The notes under the pieces are model-generated. The model did not search any database, had not been told where the DNA came from, and saw nothing but the letters and a program-made list of their open reading frames with translations. A DNA stretch of 64,000 bases, taken from the NCBI RefSeq assembly GCF_000143535.2, contig NC_037314.1:1116001-1180000 (forward strand), given 5' to 3'. How positions within the stretch are numbered: the stretch's first letter is position 1; every line of letters starts with the position of its first letter. Position numbers and translations under genes: made by a program. This document shows positions 56,212 to 64,000 of this stretch, one piece after another. Origin of the DNA: Botrytis cinerea B05.10. Lineage: Eukaryota; Ascomycota; Leotiomycetes; Helotiales; Sclerotiniaceae.

Positions 56212-57783
56212 TCAAACAATTGCTCCCCCGCCTCTCAACCACGCCCTAACCCATGCTCTAACCTCCTTATCCCCAACCCCCTTCATATCCACCCCTCTTC
56301 CTTTTAGGTCACCCCTCCTCACATCTTCCCAAATTCCACACGTTTCGTCATACCTCTTCCCACTCCACAGTTCCCACATACAAATCCCCAACGCATACAA
56401 ATCGTCTTCTTTGGTCGCTTTCCTATCCCTTCCTTTCATCCACTCATTTGCCCGATTTGGGGAAACTATCCTGCCGTTGAGGATTGGTGTCCATTGTTCT
56501 TCTTTTTCACGATCAACTGAAGTTTGAGAAGAAGAGTCTGAGATAAATAGAGAATCGTGGAAATTGCTAAGTTTAACACTGGCTTGATCTTTCGAATTCC
56601 CAGAAGCGCAGAGCAGAAAATTCGAAAGATAGATATCGCCATGCACAATTCCCTTTCTATGCAACTCCGACACAACCTGACGCATGGACTCGGAAATCTT
56701 TTTTCGCTGGATGGGTAGATATAATCGAGGAGTTAGAGGCATTTCTTGCGCAATTATGAGACCGAGTGTGCCGTTTTGGTAACAGCTGGTATTTTCGGGA
56801 ATGGAAACAGTCCCGTGTATAGTCACGCCGCAGGAGCCGGCGGCAAGATGCATTTGTAATTCTTGAGGCTTGACGCCCGATTTGTATAAGAGGGAGTGAG
56901 AATGGAAAAAGTGAAAGGTGGTTGTTAGTGTGGCGGCAAAGGGAGTCGGGTTTATGAATGGAGTGATGGTTTCGAGAGGATGATTTGGGGGCTTCCAGTA
57001 TGATTCGGCTTGGTATGTTGAGTCTGAGACACTGGGAGTTTGAGGCTGAGTTAGGTGTGCTGAAGTCGTAGGTTTCTGCGAAGAGGTATGTGAGGTTGGA
57101 TTTAAAGGCAGCTTGGGCGTGTATGTTATAAACGAGGGGGCTTCGTAATTGTGACTTTGAGGTTGCCATTGCGTGCTGATAATATCGCTTCGTGATGCTG
57201 AGTTTGGAGCTTCTCGTTGATATGGCGAAGATTCCGTGCTGTTCAGTATTTGAGATTGCCAAGACGCTGTATTGTTATTTTGTATTGCATTCTCCGCAGT
57301 CCTTTGATAAGCCGATGCATTGTAGCGATTAGGCCACCCTCCTGAAATTGATGCCGGGCACATCTCGATCAAGTTACTCGCAGTAGATACCGGGGTTCCG
57401 TTGTCTTGTACTGTGTTTATCCACGCCAAAGAGCCATGGTTTCCGTCCTCAGCGACTGGTTTTGATGAAGGCGGGGGTGGAAACGATCGTGAGAGACTTG
57501 GAAGCCCCATTTCCTGGTTGAGATCCCTCGAAAATGGTGGATGAGAATTGTAAGACAATGGGGCAGAGAGTTCTTGATATCTTTCATTTCCAGCCATCCA
57601 TTGCGGAGCCCAAGCAGGCGACGAAGAGCCTACAAATGAGTTGGAGGGATTCGCTAAGTCCAAACAACCCAAGTCTCCCCACAACTGAAAGTCTTCATCC
57701 GAAATGAGGGGGTTGTCAAGGCCCAATGGTGCATTGTTATGGTAAAAATTGCGGTCGCTTGGTAAAGAAAAGGGGTGATCCAT
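56212..57783 (-). CDS. Protein-kinase-like protein with degenerate catalytic motifs
   Basis: 523 residues, intronless. The first 270 residues are Ser/Asn/Pro/Gln-rich and probably disordered. The C-terminal part carries kinase-like landmarks: GIVHGDIYLSNFLL at about residues 376-389 in place of the HRDxxxxN loop (Arg changed to Gly, but Asp and Asn kept), KLSNFHDS where DFG is expected, and EDDLYALGICMWELWSGKRYDE at about 456-477, which fits subdomain IX (D-x-x-x-x-G). The Gly-rich loop and the ATP-binding Lys are not evident; the N-lobe region (VTIHGTVSIPENTSC) is short. It is therefore a possible pseudokinase or a divergent fungal-specific kinase. Function and location are unknown. A single long exon with such structure is unlikely to be chance. 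Confidence 0.72.
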   Translation of the reverse strand: MDHPFSLPSDRNFYHNNAPLGLDNPLISDEDFQLWGDLGCLDLANPSNSFVGSSSPAWAPQWMAGNERYQELSAPLSYNSHPPFSRDLNQEMGLPSLSRSFPPPPSSKPVAEDGNHGSLAWINTVQDNGTPVSTASNLIEMCPASISGGWPNRYNASAYQRTAENAIQNNNTASWQSQILNSTESSPYQREAPNSASRSDIISTQWQPQSHNYEAPSFITYTPKLPLNPTSHTSSQKPTTSAHLTQPQTPSVSDSTYQAESYWKPPNHPLETITPFINPTPFAATLTTTFHFFHSHSLLYKSGVKPQELQMHLAAGSCGVTIHGTVSIPENTSCYQNGTLGLIIAQEMPLTPRLYLPIQRKKISESMRQVVSELHRKGIVHGDIYLSNFLLCASGNSKDQASVKLSNFHDSLFISDSSSQTSVDREKEEQWTPILNGRIVSPNRANEWMKGRDRKATKEDDLYALGICMWELWSGKRYDETCGIWEDVRRGDLKGRGVDMKGVGDKEVRAWVRAWLRGGGAIV

Positions 57784-60700
57784 ATTTTGCTGTATTCTTT
57801 CGCATCAAGAAATCCTAGGGGTCCGCTATGGAGAATCGGGTTTGTGCTTTATGGTCTAGCTGGGATTTAACGCCTATATGAAGTCTTCAGTTTGAAGCTG
57901 CGACCAGAAATTTGACCTGAAAAGAAGAATTTTTCCTCTCTTTCTTTCCCTGTTTCTCTTTTAGGTAGTGGTGGCGAGGTTTTTGTAATCGTCTCGGGCA
58001 CAAGTTCGCCATTACGCAACGACCTATGTTAGTCGTAGAGCGATATTTAGTTATTATGAGAAAAAGATCAGCAAAACGATAGGATTGAGATGGCCATCAG
58101 AAAAAATTGCTCATGGAATCATTGATGATGAATTACACTCGAGTTTCTAGACCTGTGAGGGAGCTTTCAGTTCAGAATTCACCAGCTCAAGAACTATCAA
58201 TGCACAATATAGCTACCACAGAATATGGATAATCTCTGATTGTATTCACGTATGCCCTTGATAACTCGAATTCCTTCTCTAGCTTCAAATCATCGCCCTA
58301 AATATCCCATGGTATTGATTTGTACTGATTGCAAGGCAAGATTTGAGCATACCTTGGGCATCAATCTGAACACTGACATGCATCTTCATTGCATCTGTTT
58401 CCGATGGACGATAGCCGAACATGTATACGCATAGGAAATTGGGTATTAATGCCAATGGAGCAAATCATAAATCAAGTGAGAGATATCTTAGGGGTACGTA
58501 CAAGTAAGATATCGGGATCATGTTCCTGGGATATCGGGCCTTAGGAGGTCGTGAAAGTGAAGAGTTTTCAGTGCTCATGAAGCAGCCACTTGGCTGTAGC
58601 ACTTTGATGCCTAGAATCATCACTTGATTGGGATTAGAGATTTGCAGCAAGGTAATTCACAAAAATGAAATGGAAACACCTGTAGTTTAACTATTCATCA
58701 AGAACCAGAACTGTCCATTTTTGTCTCCGGTCTAGCCATCAAAATTAACCGTACTCCGAGCTCATGTCCTTTTCCCTCGCCAAAAAAAAAACTTCCATGT
58801 AAAGACCCAACCTTTTTATTTCTAAACGCCCCATCCAGCCTAATAATGTGAAGGGGATAATGCTACCCCTATTTTCATCTGTTCCATCATCGCCTCTGTT
58901 CGAGATGCTCCAGGTCTGTCTTTAAAGCATTCTACTAAAGCTCGTAACTAATTCTGCAACACCAACCCAAGAATAACGAAAACAATCCAAGCCCTATTTC
59001 ATCTCAACCTACTAGCTGCCAGTTCAGAAGACCACAGAGGCGATATGACTCGTCTCAGTATACATGGCTCCCGAACGTGGAGGAGTGAATTTTTGGAGAC
59101 AAAATAGGACCTTGGGTAGGATGTCATCGAGATGTGGGAGCGAGAGATCTTGCGTGCGATATTAACATGCTTTAAAGTAGAAAATCGATTGGTACATGGC
59201 TCCAAAAAGCTTATACCACAGTGGGGATAAGCATTTGAGAAAGAAACTGACAAAGGAAATGAGATGAAACGAGTGCAATTTATGTGTGTGTAAACGATAG
59301 GTTGTATGGATTTAATTCGATGACCTGCAAGCAATGTTGCAGAAAACTTGAAAACAAGAAAGCCCAACGAGCGTGTTGAAAGTATGGTGTGGGTATTGAG
59401 TTGCAAAGTGTTGCAAAGAAACACTATCCTATCACAAGCTGTTAGTGGATTTCTTTTTGCAAACCACTGCTCGGCTACATATATGTTAGAACATACCGAT
59501 GACTTTGATGCTATTTGCACCGCTTGCATGAGATTATCGATAGCGATAGCATTGTAAACTGTTCTTAGGTCTTACGCTGGTGCAGCTGTAACTTAATTGT
59601 TGAAATTCGGGGTCGTATTGATCGTTGGGGATAGATGATTAATGAATTGAATATCTTAAGATATTGAGATATGTTAAAAGAATAAAAAACTATTCATGCA
59701 TGGTTCACTGTCGCCGAAAGAGGCGGGATCGATACACATGGTGTATTCCCGCGTGATTTCGATTGTCACATGTTCATCATGGTAGATATGAGCTCACACT
59801 GGAATACTCATTTCTTCGACGTTGGCTCTAAGAGAGATGTGACGTTCGAGCTTGATGATTTGAGGAAAAAGTTGGCAGATTCCAGCTTTCAAATATACGT
59901 AGCAATGGATAGAGAAGACCTTTGAAGAACTATAGTCGGCCGCTAGGCAATCGACCTGGCTATGCATAACGAAATTTTCACACTTTTCGTGTAGAATTCT
60001 AGGCCCCCTTCATTCTGAAAACCGAGCTGACTTACTGCTTAGTCTGCTCAGTCTCAACAATCTTGATCCTTGGGATGGTCAGAATTGGGGTGCAAGATTG
60101 GTCGTTGTGCTCCAAATCCTTCCATCTCAATTTTCTTATTGTTTGAAACACCAACGATCAAATAGTTAGAGCCATAGAGGCTAGAAGCTTGCCTACGATA
60201 ACCTTATCGCCGACCCATTAACTCACAATAAGACCGACACTTCAGCCTTATTATGTTGAGCATTTAGCCTTGAAAGTGCGCTTGGCCTCTTTGGGTTAGA
60301 CCAGAGTCGAACGCCACTATTTGGTAGCCACACTTGTACAGCATAACCAACAAATGTAAACAAGCAAACGTACACCAGGTAACTAAGCAAATGCAAACGC
60401 AGTTTCCTACGAAGATAGGTGCATGTCAATGCTAATAAAACTTTGAAGTGAATCTCAACTCAGAGGGAGCTTTTCCACAAACAAAATTCGTTGCAGAAGG
60501 CTGAAAAGACCCAATAAGCTACCAAAATGAATCTTCAAGATTCTGTCCATACTTCGGACCAGAAGACGAGAGATTTGTATGGAGGACAGAATCATTTCTA
60601 CCTGTAGACCTTACGATAAGATGAGGACCCAAGATAGAGGGAGGGGAAGTTTGTTTGGATACTTACAAGAGCCTCATATCGACCTTGAACATAACCCAAA

Positions 60701-61302
60701 AATCCAAAATTGCAAGGGCGCGTGCGATAATGACTTTGCGCACTGTTAGCAGCTGCTCGAGTACTCGAGAACTGGATTGATTACGTTATCGGTTAATGTC
60801 AGTCTGATGAACGACCGACAACGTTAACATCACGACCGCGTTCACTTGAGCGCTTGCCGTTTGTAGGCCGCGGTTATTATGTGTTGTCCGCTACTAACAA
60901 TTCTTTTCACTGAAGAATTGGCCCGGTGGGTTAGTTGGCGGCTTGCAGTACTTGTTTGAATTCATAAAAGTTTCTTAGGTATACAGAGATCCAGTGATCT
61001 ATCGGTCAATATGGTCAACAATTGAAGGCACAGCAATTGCACAGCATGGACATTCCAGTCCGACCAAAGGTGGAGCAATGGATACCATGGTTTACCAACA
61101 GCCGTATATAGTGAGCATGGTCTTCTAGTCCTCAAGCCATAATCCAGGTCATCTATCTGCTGAAGTTGAAATCTAACAGTGCAGAATTTCTCATTTGACA
61201 AATTTTCCTTTCGTCATTCATTTTTGTGTTTTTAAAAAAAGAGTCACTCATTTGCACCGTCGCCACTACTTAGTGGCTTTAATCTAATCTCACACCTTCA
61301 AG
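57784..61302. other. Largest intergenic region in the window
   Basis: 3.5 kb between two divergent genes. A 176-codon minus-strand frame (58999-59529) is the longest, but it has no domain, atypical composition and no splicing partner. The region is AT-rich with no long repeats and no RNA genes that I can support. The first few hundred bases should be promoter of the kinase-like gene and the last few hundred promoter of the Fig1-like gene. Confidence 0.5.
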
Positions 61303-62334
61303 ATGTCCGGCCGTGGAGCATGGAGACCTATGAGTAAGTTTTTCACATGTCCTTGTAAAACGGAGATTGACTTTAGCTCTCACAGACCCGAAGAACATTA
61401 CTGTTCGAGCTTCAGTATGGATTATTGGAGCCATTCCATTTTTTACGTTCTCAGGTAAGCCCAAACACCCTGCTTGCTTCCTGCCCGATGTATCAATACG
61501 TATACCTGAGCTAATGTGCTGATGTTTAGCTATGTCGATTGCCGGATCTGCGACAACGACGCCAGGGATGCAGAACGTCTTCATCGGGCAAATCGCCAAG
61601 GTAGGCACTGATGGATCTAAAATCGGTGGATTGAGATTTGGTTACATGGGTTCGTGAAGAAATCTCTCCTGGTTTTGCGAATTTTCGCTAACAAGCTATT
61701 AGGTCTTTGTGCTTATGTGGGGGTGGAAGGAAGCAACGGAGATACGTTCAAGAACACGAACGGTTTCCAATGCATAGGCAAGCAGTATGATCAGTCACCA
61801 GACGAAATTGCTGCAACACTTCATGTCGATGCAAATATCGTACAGTTGGGGCAGAAGTTACAAAACGACATATCTATTTTCATGCCTATGGTCTCATTAT
61901 CCTTATTTCTCTTAGGATTCCTCATTGATACTGGTGCATGGCTCCTTGCAGGTCTGGGAAAACCTGTTGGCAAAGTCGGTATGGCAGCCATGCCATTTCT
62001 GTGGGCGGCTGTTGCTACCAGTCTCGGTGCAGCATATACGCTCACTGTCTCCGTCAATGCAATCAATACGGTACTTGGAGATACAGCTGTAGGATGTTCT
62101 GCAAACGTACAAATTGAACAAGGGAAAACGCTCGAAGGACTCGAATGGGCTGCATTTGCCTTTGCTGTTCTCTTCGCATTCGGTATCTATATGGTCACTA
62201 GAGACACCATGTATGGATTTAATATTGCTCCTCGAGCTAGATCTCGTGGAAGAAGAATGAACGATGCGTACCCCGATGAGTATTCTGAGGAGCGATCGTT
62301 AAGTTACGAGAGATCGAGAGATGATTATAACTAG
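61303..62334 (+). CDS. Four-TM membrane protein, Fig1-like (mating/calcium regulator family)
   Basis: 283 residues from four exons: 61303-61333, 61386-61454, 61530-61649 and 61703-62334, with introns of 52, 75 and 53 bp. The first exon is only 10 codons (MSGRGAWRPM). Membrane segments are at about residues 20-35 (SVWIIGAIPFFTFSG), 130-155 (VSLSLFLLGFLIDTG), 170-190 (AMPFLWAAVATSLGAAYT) and 220-240 (WAAFAFAVLFAFGIYMV). The first extracellular loop contains RFGYMGLCAYVG...C, the G-x-C...C pattern I associate with Fig1 and with claudin-like/SUR7 proteins. Fig1 in yeast promotes low-affinity calcium influx and cell fusion during mating. The tail is charged (RSRGRRMNDAYPDEY). The SUR7/PalI family is an alternative. 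Splice joins all keep frame. Confidence 0.78.
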
Positions 62335-63329
62335 CAAGTTGATGCACCAACGATTATTTAGATCGAAACCTCGACATTACTGGCGTAATATGAGACCGCA
62401 TATTAGAAGGGGGGCACAGAAGCATGATGTGGCGTTTATGAGATGTGTAAATATTTCTGCTTGGGTGGGTGTTTTCACGTTATGTTTTTCTATTTCTGCT
62501 AGTCAGCTAGAACAATATAATTTAATTTGCTTTATGCTCGTGGCTTTTGAGAAATTCTCTTCGATTTTGAATGATTCATCCTCCACGGCGGTCATCTTTT
62601 CATACACAAGCAGAGTTGCACATTTATTATTAAAAGATGACCATATCTCAAATCTAGTGCAACAAACAACTCATATTTTATTACTATAAGTGCAAGTGAC
62701 AGTCTGGCACCTCCAAAGCACCAAAGAGAGTGGTCACAACAGGTATGTGCAGGTTACAAAGTGAATGCTGATTCTCGGTGTCTACAAAGGCATCTGGCCC
62801 TTGAAATCGCTCTGATTGACTTGATCATTGACAGTTCATAATACGAAATGCGCTAGGACTTCGATGGTATGATGTTCAAAATAGGTAGAGACATTGACGG
62901 GCCAATCTGAGTTCGGAACATTAATAAGATACTTCAGATAGTATTGTTCGAAATACTTCGAAATACCAACAGATCTTCAATGAGTTATTATTTAGCCGAA
63001 AGGACATTAGTACGTAATTATTGTTCATATCTAAGAGAAATATTCATCAGCAATTGCTCGGAAAAGATTGGCAGATTAAAGAATCACTAAGAGGGAAGTA
63101 TAACACTGATGATCCATGATTCATACCACATTTCAACACTACATCTTCACTTGTTCTGACTCTGCGCAGATGCAACACTATATTTCATGTACAGTATGAC
63201 TCCTTTCTCTCGCATTGGTTCTTGCTTGATGACTATCTGTTAACTTATTTCCTCGCAAAATTGTGTTCAAACCCACAAAGCTGTTTAAATCCTCAAAAAG
63301 CGACCCAACCATCCTCAACAACACCCATA
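62335..63329. other. Intergenic region upstream of the right-edge gene
   Basis: A 1-kb AT-rich spacer. A plus-strand frame at 62321-62689 overlaps the end of the Fig1-like gene, has no domain and is rejected. The last 200 bp are the likely promoter of the gene at 63330. Confidence 0.5.
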
Positions 63330-64000
63330 ATGTGTTTCACATATCAAGTCGATTACGGTTGCACAAATGAGCGCAAAGAGCGACACAATCTCTTCGTGCA
63401 TCGTCGCTGCGAACTCGGAAGACTCGAAAGATGTCCTATCACGGTGAAAATCATTGAACTCAACCGTCTATTTTGCGAGGAGTGTCTCGAAAGGGGACTG
63501 GCCACCACAAAATGCCCTCCGTATAAGATTCCCGGCACACGCGCAAAGTATTTAGTTCAAGCGCTAGATCAGGAGGCGCAGAATGGAGAGGTCGTACTGA
63601 AAAACGATTATCTGAAGCGTCAGGCTTTATTTTTCAGCGGCTGTTCGGTGGCGAGGAATCTCCAGGGAATCTCCGGAGATCATGCACCCTTCCATATCCA
63701 GGAACTCATGCACCGACGACTCAATAATCAGGATATCGATATAATCAAAAGACTCGCCATCGAAACACAGCGTGTTCATGTGGGTGGTTTCGCGAACGGA
63801 TATTCTTATGTGTACCCGGTAGCGACAATGCTACACAAAGCCCTGCTGGGAAGCATCATTGTCCGCGCGGAATCTAATGGTATTATTCAATCATGCTGTA
63901 AGCGCGGAACACACGAGCCATTGGATATCGGATACCAAGGAGTGAATGTCGCTGTTCGTTTTGGTCTTGCCAATGTTGCCAATCCTCACGATAACGAAAG
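63330..64000 (+). CDS. Unrecognised protein with N-terminal cysteine cluster (partial, runs off the right edge)
   Basis: An ATG at 63330 opens a frame of 223 codons that reaches the end of the window without a stop, so the gene is incomplete here. I do not recognise the family. The N-terminus is rich in Cys and His: MCFTYQVDYGCTNERKERHN, then HRRCELGRLERCP, then LFCEECLERG and KCPPYKIPG. This could be a zinc-binding or structural cysteine cluster (about 8 Cys in the first 75 residues). The middle and C-terminal visible parts are soluble and helical with no membrane segment (for example FHIQELMHRRLNNQDIDIIKRL). There is no signal peptide. No intron is needed within the visible part. The cysteine arrangement resembles small conserved N-terminal motifs of fungal effector-like or nuclear proteins, but that is inference. 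Confidence 0.75.
   Translation, partial: MCFTYQVDYGCTNERKERHNLFVHRRCELGRLERCPITVKIIELNRLFCEECLERGLATTKCPPYKIPGTRAKYLVQALDQEAQNGEVVLKNDYLKRQALFFSGCSVARNLQGISGDHAPFHIQELMHRRLNNQDIDIIKRLAIETQRVHVGGFANGYSYVYPVATMLHKALLGSIIVRAESNGIIQSCCKRGTHEPLDIGYQGVNVAVRFGLANVANPHDNE

Noticed and set aside
58999..59529. 176-codon minus-strand frame
   Set aside because: It has no recognisable domain; a frame of this length is expected about once by chance in six frames of 64 kb.
60905..60945. Second A-box-like motif (GGTGGGTTAGTTGG)
   Set aside because: There is no B box or cloverleaf nearby; a chance match.
62321..62689. 122-codon frame overlapping the Fig1-like gene end
   Set aside because: It starts at a non-ATG or overlapping position in 3' UTR sequence and has no domain.

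Overview
The window is nuclear DNA of a filamentous ascomycete. Coding genes are interrupted by short GT-AG introns, mostly 48-130 bp. CTAAC/CTAAT-like branch sites are visible in several of them, for example ahead of the RING-gene and HMG-CoA reductase acceptors. Intergenic spacers are long (1-3.5 kb), full of microsatellites and have no operon structure. The protein set (Spa2, Sti1, Ssu72, Nbp2, HMG-CoA reductase, Vps38, CypH) is ordinary fungal housekeeping. The style of the proteins and the moderately AT-rich base composition suggest Leotiomycetes (Botrytis/Sclerotinia-like). That placement is inference; no alignment was run.

Layout: 1-133 end of a DUF3752/GPALPP-type gene (+); 536-2177 NCS1 purine-cytosine permease (-); 4499-5657 metallo-beta-lactamase-fold hydrolase (-); 8303-9643 secreted DUF7492-like protein with N-terminal His (+); 9.7-11.8 kb block of simple repeats; 12083-13250 cyclophilin H (-); 15605-17048 transmembrane RING-H2 protein (+); 18357-20353 Sti1/Hop (-); 21892-25252 Spa2 polarisome scaffold (-); 27840-28680 Ssu72 CTD phosphatase (-); 31010-32692 Nbp2/Skb5-like SH3 protein (+); 34998-35767 nicotinamidase (-); 37143-40837 HMG-CoA reductase (+); 41363-43138 Vps38/UVRAG-like (-); 44761-45246 small hypothetical (+); 46689-48854 APC-family amino-acid/choline-type permease (-); 49718-50440 SAM methyltransferase (+); 51393-53011 signal-peptide single-TM protein (-); 56212-57783 kinase-like protein (-); 61303-62334 Fig1-like four-TM protein (+); 63330 to the right edge, an unrecognised Cys-containing protein (+, partial).

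Exon structures were worked out by hand from splice signals, reading-frame continuity and family sequence. Every spliced model below gives a total length divisible by three. The genes do not form an obvious pathway. The only suggestive pair is the divergently transcribed permease and methyltransferase (46.7-50.4 kb). I found no CRISPR, no intact transposon, no rRNA and no convincing tRNA. I did not find a clearly new biological system. The items most worth a second look are the His-led secreted protein, the degenerate kinase-like protein, the partial Cys-rich gene at the right edge, an in-frame retainable 48-bp intron in spa2, and several long, perfect tandem repeats next to housekeeping genes.
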